Source: an uncultured bacterium
Lineage (GTDB): Bacteria; Elusimicrobiota; Elusimicrobia; Elusimicrobiales; Elusimicrobiaceae
DNA: 64,000 nt
Assembly (NCBI GenBank): GCA_949294085.1
Contig: CASFFX010000008.1
Span: forward strand, 28,359 to 92,358
Reading direction: 5' to 3'
The notes under the pieces are model-generated. The model saw only the letters and a program-made list of their open reading frames with translations. It was not told the DNA's origin and searched no databases. Every line of letters begins with the position of its first letter. Position 1 is the first letter of the stretch. Both the position numbers and the translations under genes were made by a program. This document shows positions 53,475 to 62,230 of the stretch, one piece after another.

Positions 53475-54134
53475 TTATAATTGATAATTGACCTGCAGTA
53501 CGGCCGAAAGGAAGTTGGCTTGCCGGTAAATATGCACCAAATCGTTGTTGCCAACCCGGCGGGAAACATCAAAGTCGTTGCCGTTGTAGCGGGCTTCCAG
53601 GCCAAGGCCCCAGTGTTTTCCCCATTTTTTCTCTACGCCCAAACCGGCATAATAACCAAAGCCCGTGTCTTTGAAACTTTCTTCCGTAGTAAATTCCATC
53701 GTCATTTTGGTAAGGGCCACCCCGCCGCCCAGCGCCAAATATACTTTGTAGGGAGCCTCCGGGTTGGCATAAATGCGGGAAGCCAGCATATAACGCTGTT
53801 GGTGCGTCCAGCCGTTTACGTACCACCCGCTGGAAACTTCTTTCAAAAACCACTCGTGGGATAAATCCACCCCCACCGCCACATGCGGATTCAAAAAATA
53901 AAACGCTTGCACCTCAAATCCTACGCCAGGTTCCCCCAGTTTGGCGTCGTGTGCCATGTAACGGGAAATGTCTTCCACGTTCACTTCTCCCCAATCACTG
54001 CCTAATTCCACCGGAGAAAGAATAGCCCCCACGCTCAAGATTTTATCGTTTGCTTCATAAGCGCCGCCCGGAACGGCAGTCAACCCCAAAAGCATAACCG
54101 CCAATCCCGCGCACCACTTGTTTTTCCAATACAT
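53475..54134 (-). CDS. Small outer-membrane beta-barrel protein
   Basis: 219 residues with a signal peptide (about 1-25, ending GGAYA-like at VPGGAYEAND). The rest is a run of alternating amphipathic strands typical of eight-stranded barrels: GVGFEVQAFYFLNPHVAVGVDL, KVYLALGGGVALTKM, GFGYYAGLGVEKKWGKHWGLGLEARY and the terminal strand ANFLSAVLQVNYQL. It resembles OmpW/OmpA-type porins in size but I cannot name the family. AAGGAG precedes the ATG and a perfect 26-base palindrome lies at its promoter, so it is probably under repressor control. Confidence 0.82.
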   Translation of the reverse strand: MYWKNKWCAGLAVMLLGLTAVPGGAYEANDKILSVGAILSPVELGSDWGEVNVEDISRYMAHDAKLGEPGVGFEVQAFYFLNPHVAVGVDLSHEWFLKEVSSGWYVNGWTHQQRYMLASRIYANPEAPYKVYLALGGGVALTKMTMEFTTEESFKDTGFGYYAGLGVEKKWGKHWGLGLEARYNGNDFDVSRRVGNNDLVHIYRQANFLSAVLQVNYQL

Positions 54135-54149
54135 AGAAAGGCTCCTTAG

Positions 54150-54175
54150 ATATTTACTTACCGGTAAGTAAATAT
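54150..54175. promoter_or_regulatory. Perfect 26-base palindrome, candidate repressor operator
   Basis: The core reads TTACTTACCGGTAAGTAA and the symmetry extends to ATAT at both ends. On the minus strand a TAATAT -10 candidate (54174-54179) overlaps one end, so a bound protein would block the transcription start of the barrel gene. The dedA promoter is 60-70 bases away on the other side. Length and symmetry suit a TetR-type dimer; no regulator gene is in the window. Confidence 0.7.
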
Positions 54176-54237
54176 TAGCATAATGACGCGGGTTTGTCCA
54201 ATTTTTTTATTTGTCGGCGAAGAAAAAGCTATTTTTG

Positions 54238-54243
54238 TACAAT
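54238..54243 (+). promoter_or_regulatory. Leaderless-type promoter of dedA
   Basis: TACAAT ends six bases before the ATG at 54250, with no ribosome site. Confidence 0.55.
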
Positions 54244-54249
54244 TTATAT

Positions 54250-54900
54250 ATGGAACTGTTATCGCAAGTAATTGATATTTTTTTGCACTTGGACGTGCAT
54301 CTTAATTCCTGGGCGGCCTGGATGGGCGTCTGGCTGTATGTAGTGATTTTTGTCGTGGTGTTTTGTGAAACGGGCCTGGTGGTTACGCCGTTTCTGCCGG
54401 GGGATTCGCTGCTGTTTGCCTGCGGGGCGCTGGCCGCGGCGCAGGGGAGCGCCATCAATTTGTTTTGGCTGATTCCCGTGGTGTTTGCTGCGGCGGTATT
54501 GGGCGATTTTTGCAATTACGAAATCGGCAAATGGCTGGGGCCCAAAGTGTTTACCAAAGAGGACAGTATTTTCCTCAACAAAGATCATCTGAACAAAGCC
54601 CACGCTTTTTACGAAAAATACGGCGGAAAGACGATCATTTTGGCGCGTTTTATTCCCATTATCCGCACCTTTGCCCCGTTTGTGGCGGGCATTGGCAAAA
54701 TGACGTACTTTCATTTTGCTTCCTACAACTTAATCGGTGCGGCGCTGTGGGTGCTGGCGTTCACGCTGGGCGGCTATTATTTTGCGGATTTGCCCGTGGT
54801 GCAAAATCACTTTCACTATGTCGTGGTGGCAATTATCGTGATTTCGCTGCTGCCTGCGGTGTACGAGTTTTGGAACGCACATCGTCAGCCGCAGAAGTAG
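54250..54900 (+). CDS. DedA-family membrane protein
   Basis: 216 residues. ETGLVVTPFLPGDSLLFACGAL, GDFCNYEIGKWLG and RFIPIIRTFAPFVAGIGKM are the conserved DedA (SNARE-associated) motifs, with re-entrant helices and the key arginine. DedA proteins recycle undecaprenyl phosphate or flip lipids and support membrane energetics. The ATG at 54250 was preferred because a TACAAT lies six bases before it; an upstream in-frame start would put the -10 inside the gene. Its last 68 bases overlap the GH3 gene on the other strand. Confidence 0.93.
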   Translation: MELLSQVIDIFLHLDVHLNSWAAWMGVWLYVVIFVVVFCETGLVVTPFLPGDSLLFACGALAAAQGSAINLFWLIPVVFAAAVLGDFCNYEIGKWLGPKVFTKEDSIFLNKDHLNKAHAFYEKYGGKTIILARFIPIIRTFAPFVAGIGKMTYFHFASYNLIGAALWVLAFTLGGYYFADLPVVQNHFHYVVVAIIVISLLPAVYEFWNAHRQPQK

Positions 54901-56539
54901 CTTCCTGCGGAAGCTGCAAATCTACCGGCAGCACGCCGCGCGGCGGCAAATTGCCCAAAATGATGTTGGCCGCCGTTTGAAGCGCATATTTATTTAACCC
55001 GTAGGTGGCCAGAACAACGTCCGCCTCCGGGTAATTTTTTATGTCATACGGACTCATGGTAGAGATAAACACCGTATTCTTGTTTTCTTTTATCAGCCCG
55101 TTAATGGCGTTTTTCTGGTTGATGTTGGTTTTGTCGGCCCATTGCAGGCTGGTCAGAACCAGCAAATCGGCCCCTTTGGCACAGGCGGCGGCGCGCTGGC
55201 TGTCCTTCTTGCGGGGCGTCAAAGCGGCATTATACGTGCGGATATTCCACCCCTTTTCCAAAAACGGTTTGGAAAAGCCCATCAGCTGGTCGGCAAAGCG
55301 AGACGGGGCAAAAAATACGGCACAGACGGTGGGTTTCTTTTGGGAAGGCTCCGGCACAAACGGCAGCAAGCCTTTGCGGTCCCGCACCAGCGTAACGGAC
55401 TCGTCGCTTATTTTTTCCAGTTCGGCTTTGTAAGCCTGCTCAATCGGGGCCGGCACCTCGGCCGAACCGTCCAGCAGGCCCAATTTTTCCTTCCACGCAA
55501 AAATCCTTCGGGCCGCGTCCTCCACGCGGGCCTGCAGGCCCTGCTGCTGCGTTTGCTGCAAAATCTGCTTAAACACCGTCAGCGGTTTGACGTACCGCCC
55601 CAATAAAATCATATCGGCTCCGCTTTCCAGCGCCCGCACGGCACATCCGGCGATGGTACAAAATGAAGTGGCACTTTTCATATCCAAACTGTCGGTAACG
55701 ATGAACCCTTCAAACCCCATTTTTTTACGCAGCAAATCCTGCAGAATCGGTTTAGAAAACGTGGCCACGTTGTTGCGGTCCAACGCCGGATACAGCACGT
55801 GCCCCGTCATCACGCCGGGCACGCCCTGGCGCACCGCTTCGGCAAACGGGGCCAAGTGGATTTGCTCCAGCTGTTCATAACTGGCTTTGACTACGGGCAC
55901 TTGATAATGGGAATCCACGGACGTATCGCCATGACCGGGGAAATGTTTCACAACGCTTAAAATCCCCGCCGCCTTAAATCCGTTCATCAGCGAAATGCCC
56001 ATTTTGGTAACGTTGGCCGGGTCCGACCCGAAAGACCGCACGCCAATTATGGGGTTGTGCGGGTTGCTGTTGACGTCCAACACCGGCGAAAAGTTAATAT
56101 GCACGCCCGCACGGCGCAGTTCCAAGCCGGCCAAATAGGCAATCGCGGCGGCGCCTTCTTCGTCTTGGGCGGCGGAAAGCATCATATTGGTCGGCAAGTA
56201 ATCAAACCCCAGCGTAATGGGGGTATAGACGGTGCCCCCCTCGTAGTCAATGGAAATTAACAGCGGGATTTTATGCGGGCTTTTGGCGGCCCAGCTTTGT
56301 AATTTTGCCACCAGTTCTTTGGTTTGCTGAAGCGAATAGTTGCCCCATTGAATCAATACCCCGCCGATTTTGCCCGCTTCAATGGCCGGGCGCACCTGGG
56401 CGGCGCTGTCCACATCCACAAACACGACCAGCGTTTGCCCCAGTTTTTCTTCGTAGGACAAATCGTCAAACTGCGGCGCCGCCGCCCCAAGCGGCCCCGC
56501 CAGCAACAAACTCGCCACCGCCCACAGCCAATGCTTCAT
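54833..56539 (-). CDS. Secreted glycoside hydrolase family 3 enzyme (NagZ-like)
   Basis: 568 residues with signal peptide MKHWLWAVASLLLAGPLGAA. The GH3 barrel has KHFPGHGDTSVDSH at about 199-212, the NagZ-type catalytic loop with the acid/base histidine, and FEGFIVTDSLDM with nucleophile Asp283. A second C-terminal domain (about 370-550) is present, unlike the single-domain cytosolic NagZ of E. coli but as in Bacillus-type secreted NagZ. It likely removes N-acetylglucosamine from muropeptides or glycans in the periplasm. Its 3' end overlaps dedA by 68 bases tail to tail, and its start overlaps the phosphoesterase stop as ATGA. Confidence 0.92.
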   Translation of the reverse strand: MKHWLWAVASLLLAGPLGAAAPQFDDLSYEEKLGQTLVVFVDVDSAAQVRPAIEAGKIGGVLIQWGNYSLQQTKELVAKLQSWAAKSPHKIPLLISIDYEGGTVYTPITLGFDYLPTNMMLSAAQDEEGAAAIAYLAGLELRRAGVHINFSPVLDVNSNPHNPIIGVRSFGSDPANVTKMGISLMNGFKAAGILSVVKHFPGHGDTSVDSHYQVPVVKASYEQLEQIHLAPFAEAVRQGVPGVMTGHVLYPALDRNNVATFSKPILQDLLRKKMGFEGFIVTDSLDMKSATSFCTIAGCAVRALESGADMILLGRYVKPLTVFKQILQQTQQQGLQARVEDAARRIFAWKEKLGLLDGSAEVPAPIEQAYKAELEKISDESVTLVRDRKGLLPFVPEPSQKKPTVCAVFFAPSRFADQLMGFSKPFLEKGWNIRTYNAALTPRKKDSQRAAACAKGADLLVLTSLQWADKTNINQKNAINGLIKENKNTVFISTMSPYDIKNYPEADVVLATYGLNKYALQTAANIILGNLPPRGVLPVDLQLPQEATSAADDVRSKTRTPQAAAKSR

Positions 56540-57615
56540 GCATTTACCTCAATAATTGGGATTTCCGCCGGCGCCAAAAACCGCAGCGGAATTCCCCAAT
56601 AAAACATACCGGACGTAATGTAAAATTTCATTCCTTCCACGTCAAACAATCCGTACACCCGCGGGAATTGCAGCCGCACCAAAAAATTAAACGGAAAAAT
56701 CTGTCCATTATGCGTATGCCCGCTGAACATCAAATCGGCTCCCGCCCGGGCGGCTTCTTCGGCATACAGCGGGGTATGGCTTAAATAGAGAAGCGGTTTT
56801 CCTTCCTGCGCGCCCGCCAGCAGCTGTTCCACCTCTTGCCGGCTCACGCGGGCGGTACGTACGTCTTTTACGCCGGCCACCTGCACGCCGTTGGGCATTT
56901 GGGTCAGCTCGTTTTGCAGCAGGCGAATACCCGCTTTTTCAAAAAAATCTTTAGACGCACCGTACCCCACATAATACTCGTGATTGCCAAATACGCCGTA
57001 AGCTCCCAGCGGCGTTTGAATTTGGGCCAGGCGCCGGGCGTACTCGTCCCGCCCCGGGCCGTATTCAAAAATATCGCCCAATACCAGCAGGGCGTCCGGC
57101 TTTTCGGCTTCCAGCCGGGCCAGGGCTTTGTCCAGCCGGGCCCGCGAAACGCCAATTCCCAGGTGCATATCGGACAGCAAGGCCAGCTTCATCGTGGGCG
57201 CGCCCGGAATTTGGACGGAAATTTTTTTAATCCGCGGCGTGCTTACCCCGCCGTACACCGCCAGCACCGCCGTTACGCCTATCAGCACCAGGCTCACCGG
57301 GCCCAGCCAATTTTTGGCATTGAGATGAAAAAAGAACAACACCCATTGCACCAACGCGCAAACGGCACAAATGCAAAACGCCAAAAACACCAACCCCGCC
57401 CACGTATAGGCCAAATAATAGGCCCAGCTTTCCCATGTGCCCCAATGGGAGCGGGTGTACTCCATAAAAAAGCGAAACAGTCCCGTCATCATCAGCGGCA
57501 ACACCGCCACCGGAATTTTCCATCCGATCTGCGGATACGCGAAAAACAGCCATGCCCCCACCGTTACCTGCATCAGCCACAGCACAATAGAAGCCACGAT
57601 AAAAAATAGACTCAC
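56536..57615 (-). CDS. Membrane-anchored metallophosphoesterase (YaeI/YkuE-like)
   Basis: 359 residues from a GTG start with GAGGGG upstream. About four membrane helices lie in the first 125 residues. The calcineurin-like domain follows: LLSDMHLG, LGDIFEYGP, GNHEYY, LSHTPLY and GHTHNGQIFPF give all metal ligands. Similar proteins hydrolyse phospholipid or nucleotide-sugar pyrophosphates at the membrane. It is co-transcribed with the GH3 enzyme, which suggests an envelope role. Confidence 0.92.
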   Translation of the reverse strand: MSLFFIVASIVLWLMQVTVGAWLFFAYPQIGWKIPVAVLPLMMTGLFRFFMEYTRSHWGTWESWAYYLAYTWAGLVFLAFCICAVCALVQWVLFFFHLNAKNWLGPVSLVLIGVTAVLAVYGGVSTPRIKKISVQIPGAPTMKLALLSDMHLGIGVSRARLDKALARLEAEKPDALLVLGDIFEYGPGRDEYARRLAQIQTPLGAYGVFGNHEYYVGYGASKDFFEKAGIRLLQNELTQMPNGVQVAGVKDVRTARVSRQEVEQLLAGAQEGKPLLYLSHTPLYAEEAARAGADLMFSGHTHNGQIFPFNFLVRLQFPRVYGLFDVEGMKFYITSGMFYWGIPLRFLAPAEIPIIEVNA

Positions 57616-57678
57616 AAATTACCCCTCAAAGTTATCTAAACTTACTTTTTATATTTTAAAAAATTTACCATAAATAAG

Positions 57679-57684
57679 TATAAT
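57679..57684 (+). promoter_or_regulatory. -10 box of gltX
   Basis: TATAAT with TTTAAA 17 bases upstream (57656-57661). The leader to the ATG is about 38 bases with AGAGG. Confidence 0.55.
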
Positions 57685-57728
57685 ATATTTATTACGTACA
57701 CTATTAACACAGAGGATACGACTTTATT

Positions 57729-59192
57729 ATGACCGTAAGAGTTAGATTTGCCCCGTCTCCGACCGGATTTTTGCACATCGGAGGGGTTCGTACTGCGCTT
57801 TTTAACTACCTTTTCGCCAAAAAGAACAAAGGCACTTTTTTGCTTCGCATTGAAGACACCGACGAAGAACGCTCCACCCAGGCGTCCACCGACGCCATTT
57901 TTGAAGGCATGCAATGGATGAACCTGACCTGGGACGAAGGCCCCATGCCAGACGGCACCAGCAAAGGGCCCGACGCCCCCTACTACCAGGCCCAGCGCGC
58001 GGATATGGGCATTTATAAAAAATACATTGACCAGTTGCTCGCCGAAGGCAAAGCCTACAAATGCTACTGCACCGAAGAAGAGCTGGAAGCCAACCGCCAA
58101 AAATGCCTGGCCGAACACCGCCCGCCCAAATACAGCGGCAAATGCAGCCACCTGACCGAAGCCCAGCAAAAAGAACTGGAAGCCCAGGGCCGCAAATACG
58201 TCATCCGCTTCCGCATGCCGCAGGAAGGCGATGTGGAATGGGACGATATGATCCGCGGGCACGTAAAATTTGCCAGCAAAGATTTGTATGACCTGGTCAT
58301 CCAAAAAACAAGCGGCTACCCCACGTACAACTTTGCCGTGGTGGTGGACGATCACCTGATGCGCATGACGCACGTCATCCGCGGGGACGACCACATTTCC
58401 AACACGCCGGCCCAAATTCAAATTTATCACGCGCTGGGCTGGAAGGAACCGATTTTTGCCCACCTGTCCATGATTCACGGGCCGGACGGCAAAAAGCTTT
58501 CCAAACGCCACGGCGCGACCAACGTGGTGGAATTTCGCAATATGGGCTACCTGCCCGAAGCGCTGAAAAACTACCTGGCGCTTCTGGGGTGGGCTACGCC
58601 CGATTCCCAACAGCTGTTTGCCCCGGGAGAACTGGAAGAAAAATTTGACATTTCCGGCTGCCAGCCCAGCCCGGCGGTGATGGACCCCGAAAAACTGAAC
58701 TGGATGAACGGGGAATACATCCGCGCCACGCCGATTGCCCGCTTGACGGATTTGGCCATGCCGTTTATTGAAAAAGCCGGCATTGACGTCTCGGGGGTGG
58801 ACCGCGCGCGCCTGGAAGGCATTATCGGCCTGGAACAGGAAAAATACAAGCTGCTGACGGAAATCCCGGATTTAATCCGCTTCTTCTTTGAAGAACCGGT
58901 TTTTGAACAAGAAGCCATTGACAAAGTTTTTGCCAAGCCCGAAGCCAAGCAAGTGCTGGAAGGCATGATTGGCGTGTACGGCGCGTTGACCGACTTTACC
59001 GAAGCCAACCTGGAAAGCGCCGCCCGTGCCTATGCCAAAGAAAACGGCATGAAAGCGGGGCAAATTTTCCACCCGGTCCGCGTGGCCGTTTCGGGCCGGA
59101 CGCATGGGCCGACGCTGTTTAAGATGCTGGAATACATGGGCAAGGAGACGGTCCTCGCGCGCTTGAAAAACGCGCTGAAGTATTGCAAATAA
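57729..59192 (+). CDS. gltX: Glutamyl-tRNA synthetase
   Basis: 487 residues. FAPSPTGFLHIGGVRTALFN holds the HIGH motif, and KKLSKRHGATNV the KMSKS loop. YLRYLEDRDEE-type sequence here reads LLRIEDTDEERS. The C-terminal anticodon domain is complete. glnS and gatCAB are not in the window, so whether it also charges tRNA-Gln is open. Confidence 0.96.
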   Translation: MTVRVRFAPSPTGFLHIGGVRTALFNYLFAKKNKGTFLLRIEDTDEERSTQASTDAIFEGMQWMNLTWDEGPMPDGTSKGPDAPYYQAQRADMGIYKKYIDQLLAEGKAYKCYCTEEELEANRQKCLAEHRPPKYSGKCSHLTEAQQKELEAQGRKYVIRFRMPQEGDVEWDDMIRGHVKFASKDLYDLVIQKTSGYPTYNFAVVVDDHLMRMTHVIRGDDHISNTPAQIQIYHALGWKEPIFAHLSMIHGPDGKKLSKRHGATNVVEFRNMGYLPEALKNYLALLGWATPDSQQLFAPGELEEKFDISGCQPSPAVMDPEKLNWMNGEYIRATPIARLTDLAMPFIEKAGIDVSGVDRARLEGIIGLEQEKYKLLTEIPDLIRFFFEEPVFEQEAIDKVFAKPEAKQVLEGMIGVYGALTDFTEANLESAARAYAKENGMKAGQIFHPVRVAVSGRTHGPTLFKMLEYMGKETVLARLKNALKYCK

Positions 59193-59219
59193 CTCCGCCC
59201 GCTGGGGCAAGGAGCCGCC

Positions 59220-61073
59220 ATGAAGTACTGGTTTTTTGACGGAAATGACGTAGTCGGGCCGTTTGAGCCGCAAGAACTTGCGGCCCGGCCCGGCTTCGCC
59301 GCCACCAGCCTGGTATGCCCCGAAAATTACAGCGAAAACCAGGACAACTGGAAACTGGCCGCCACCTTTGACGATTTCCATTTCAGCACGAAAGACCTGC
59401 CGGACATAGAACAACCCCAGCCAAACGAAAATACCGACTCTTTTGACGCGGAACTAGACACCTTGTTAAAAGCCCGCTCCCCGTTGGGCGATTTGGACGC
59501 CGGCCCCTCCGTGGAGGCTCCGGCGCTGGAAGTGCCCAAAAAGCCGGCCAAACCCGGCCCGATTGAAGATTATTTCAACAACATCAAGGGCGAGGATTTG
59601 GGCGACATTTTGGGAATTCCGGACCCCAACGAAAATTCGGACATGAACCTGGCCCGCGCCCTGCAAAAGCAATTCAACAAAACAACGCCGCCGCCGGACA
59701 AAGAAGTCCAGCCCTTGGAAAACGATCCGTTTGACGAATTTACTTCGCCCGATTCTTCGGAAGCGGAAGAGTTGCCTTTCCCGCAGGAAGAAGCCCTGCC
59801 GGAAAAGCCCCTGCCCGTGCCGGAAGCCCCCAAACCGGCGGAACCGGAATCGGTGCCGATGTCCGACTCGCCGGAAGAAGAAATGATTTTAACAGTGCAC
59901 GGTCAGCCGCCGGCAAAGCAAACACCGGTGCCGCCGCAGGAACCTGCACCCCAACCGCAGGCGGCTTCCCCCGCGGATTCCGCCCCCAAGGCCGAGCCTG
60001 CCCAAACCAAGCAAACGTCCGTTCCGCCGCAGGAAAAGAAACTGCAGGAGCCGCAGGAAGAACAAGAGGCCTCGTCGTGTCAACTGCCCGTTTTGGGACA
60101 GGCGGAAACTTCGCTTCCGCCCCTGCCGCAGCAGGAACCGCTGGACGTTGTCCCCCTGGCCGCGGCGCAGCCGCCGGCCGAGGATACTCTTTCTGCCCCA
60201 GAAATTTCCCAACCAAAGCCGCAGGAACCCCTTTTGAAGGAATCGCCCGCGTCGCCCGTACAAGCGCCGGTTTCCGAACCGCCTTCCGCTCGGTCCGCGG
60301 CCGAAGAAAACGCCACTTCCACCCCTTCCCAGCCGGAAGAGCTGGTGCCGCACACCCAAGAGCAAGAGGACCCGAAGGAAAAAACCGTCCAACATATTTT
60401 GGAAGGAAAGCTGAACGTGCAGCTCAGCCCGGAAATTCCGGAACCCATCAAAAACGTGCCGGTGGAAGCCAAAGTAAACCAAGTGCGCCCGCACTTAAAA
60501 CAAACGCCGGAAATTAAAGAATTTTTAACGCAAACCAAAAGCGAGCGGATTGAACGCGAAAAAGCCCAAAAGAAGGCCATGGCGGCCCTGGCGGTGCTGA
60601 TTGCGCTGCTGGCCGTAGGGGCGGCGATGTATCTGAACAATCATTTATCGCAAGCGCCGGCCAACACCGCGTTGGCCCCCTCCGCCGTGCAGGAAGCGGT
60701 GCCGGCGGCCGAACCGCAGGAAGAACCCGACACTACCGAACTGCTGCCGGAGATTCCCGTCCCACAGCCCGCGGTGGAACCCGATTTGAAAGAAACCGCC
60801 CTTTCCGTCGTGCAAAACTATCCGCTCTCCGGCAACCGCGGCACGGTGGCCGCCTATTTGGACCGGATTTACCAATCCAAAAAAGCCCAAGGCTACACGG
60901 GGGCTTGGTCCGTGGAACCTTTGCACAAAAGTACATATATTGTAAAATACAGACTAACCAAGACGCGTACGGAACCGATTGTATACGTCTTTCAGGCGGA
61001 CGCCGCCCAAGGCAAGCTGACCGGAGCCCTAAACAACATTACGCTGGATCTGGTTGGCAAAATTCAAGAATAA
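59220..61073 (+). CDS. GYF_2-like, proline-rich, single-span membrane protein next to pilT
   Basis: 617 residues. The first 50 (MKYWFFDGNDVVGPFEPQEL and after) have the aromatic-G-P pattern of GYF_2 domains, which bind peptides. Residues 60-440 are acidic and proline-rich low-complexity sequence. A membrane helix lies at about 452-473 (MAALAVLIALLAVGAAMYL), so the N-terminus is cytosolic. The last 140 residues form a small periplasmic domain (SVVQNYPLSGNRGTVAAYLDRIY ... YIVKYRLTKTRTEPIVYVFQ). A TonB-like or pilus-anchor layout is conceivable. The ATG lies 27 bases after gltX with AAGGAG, and pilT begins 12 bases after its stop, so a type IV pilus role is inferred. Confidence 0.75.
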   Translation: MKYWFFDGNDVVGPFEPQELAARPGFAATSLVCPENYSENQDNWKLAATFDDFHFSTKDLPDIEQPQPNENTDSFDAELDTLLKARSPLGDLDAGPSVEAPALEVPKKPAKPGPIEDYFNNIKGEDLGDILGIPDPNENSDMNLARALQKQFNKTTPPPDKEVQPLENDPFDEFTSPDSSEAEELPFPQEEALPEKPLPVPEAPKPAEPESVPMSDSPEEEMILTVHGQPPAKQTPVPPQEPAPQPQAASPADSAPKAEPAQTKQTSVPPQEKKLQEPQEEQEASSCQLPVLGQAETSLPPLPQQEPLDVVPLAAAQPPAEDTLSAPEISQPKPQEPLLKESPASPVQAPVSEPPSARSAAEENATSTPSQPEELVPHTQEQEDPKEKTVQHILEGKLNVQLSPEIPEPIKNVPVEAKVNQVRPHLKQTPEIKEFLTQTKSERIEREKAQKKAMAALAVLIALLAVGAAMYLNNHLSQAPANTALAPSAVQEAVPAAEPQEEPDTTELLPEIPVPQPAVEPDLKETALSVVQNYPLSGNRGTVAAYLDRIYQSKKAQGYTGAWSVEPLHKSTYIVKYRLTKTRTEPIVYVFQADAAQGKLTGALNNITLDLVGKIQE

Positions 61074-61085
61074 AGAGGGTTGATT

Positions 61086-62165
61086 ATGATATTAATGGAC
61101 GATCTGTTCAAACTGATGAAAGCCAAAAACGCTTCCGATATCCACCTGACGGTGGGAGTGCCGCCCGTACTGCGCATCCAGGGGCGTTTGTATGCCACGC
61201 AGTTTGAATCGCTGACCAAGGAAACCGCGCAAACGCTGATTTATTCCATTATGACCGACGAACAGCGCCAGCAGTTTGAAGAAAACCTGGAGCTGGATTT
61301 CTCTTTCGGTATCAAATCGCTGGGGCGTCTTCGTGTAAACGTGTACAAACAAAAAGGCTGCGTAGCCGCGGCCCTGCGCTCCATTCCAAACGATTTCAAA
61401 TCGTTTGAAGAACTCAACCTTCCGCCCATTGTGTACAACATTATGAAGCTCAACAAAGGGCTCGTGCTGGTAACCGGGTGCACCGGTTCGGGTAAATCTA
61501 CCTCTCTGGCCAGCATGATTAACTACCTGAACATGAACGAAAGCAACCACATTATGACGGTAGAAGACCCGATCGAATTCGTACACCCGCACAAACGCAG
61601 TATCGTCAACCAGCGCGAAGTAGGGGCGGACACGCTGTCCTTTGCGGCGGCGCTGAAACACTTTTTGCGTCAGGACCCGGATATTATTCTGGTGGGCGAA
61701 TTGCGCGACCGCGAAACCATGGAAGCCTGCCTGACCTTGGCCGAAACGGGGCACTTGGTGTTTGCCACCCTGCACACCAACGACGCTATCCAGTCCATCA
61801 ACCGTATTATTGACGTGTTCCCGGCCAACCAACAGCCGCAAATCCGCACGCAGCTTTCGTTCGTGCTGGAAGCCATTTTATCCCAACAGCTGATTCCCAC
61901 CCTTACCGGCGGGCGCGCCATGGCGTGCGAAGTGCTGCTGGCCAACTCCGCCGTGCGCAGCTTAATCCGCGACGGCAAGGCCGAGCAAATCATCTCCACC
62001 ATGCAAACCAACGTGGGGATGGGTATGATTACGATGAACCAAGCGCTGGGCGATTTGTACATCCAAAAGAAAATCAGCTACCAGGAAGCCCTGTCGCACA
62101 CGGGGGATCCTTCCGGGCTCAAGACCTACCTCCAGCAAAAGCTGGGAACGGCCAATTTCAAATAA
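61086..62165 (+). CDS. pilT: Type IV pilus retraction ATPase PilT
   Basis: 359 residues. The PilT N-domain ASDIHLTVGVPPVLRIQG leads to Walker A TGCTGSGKST, the Asp box VEDPIEFVH, Walker B RQDPDIILVGELRD and the His box LETGHLVFATLHTND-type stretch (here AETGHLVFATLHTND). The PilT-specific AIRSLIRE-like motif appears as AVRSLIRDGK. It powers pilus retraction and twitching. The ATG at 61086 has AGAGGG upstream; a TTG two codons earlier is less likely. Pilins at 29623 and 47275 are likely clients. Confidence 0.95.
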   Translation: MILMDDLFKLMKAKNASDIHLTVGVPPVLRIQGRLYATQFESLTKETAQTLIYSIMTDEQRQQFEENLELDFSFGIKSLGRLRVNVYKQKGCVAAALRSIPNDFKSFEELNLPPIVYNIMKLNKGLVLVTGCTGSGKSTSLASMINYLNMNESNHIMTVEDPIEFVHPHKRSIVNQREVGADTLSFAAALKHFLRQDPDIILVGELRDRETMEACLTLAETGHLVFATLHTNDAIQSINRIIDVFPANQQPQIRTQLSFVLEAILSQQLIPTLTGGRAMACEVLLANSAVRSLIRDGKAEQIISTMQTNVGMGMITMNQALGDLYIQKKISYQEALSHTGDPSGLKTYLQQKLGTANFK

Positions 62166-62180
62166 CCGTTCGTTCCATAC

Positions 62181-62218
62181 AAAAACACCGCCGCAACAAA
62201 ATTGCGGCGGTGTTTTTT
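62181..62218. terminator. Bidirectional terminator between pilT and uvrC
   Basis: AACACCGCCGCA and TGCGGCGGTGTT form a 12-base-pair stem with A's before and six T after. Confidence 0.93.
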
Positions 62219-62230
62219 GGGCTGACGCAT

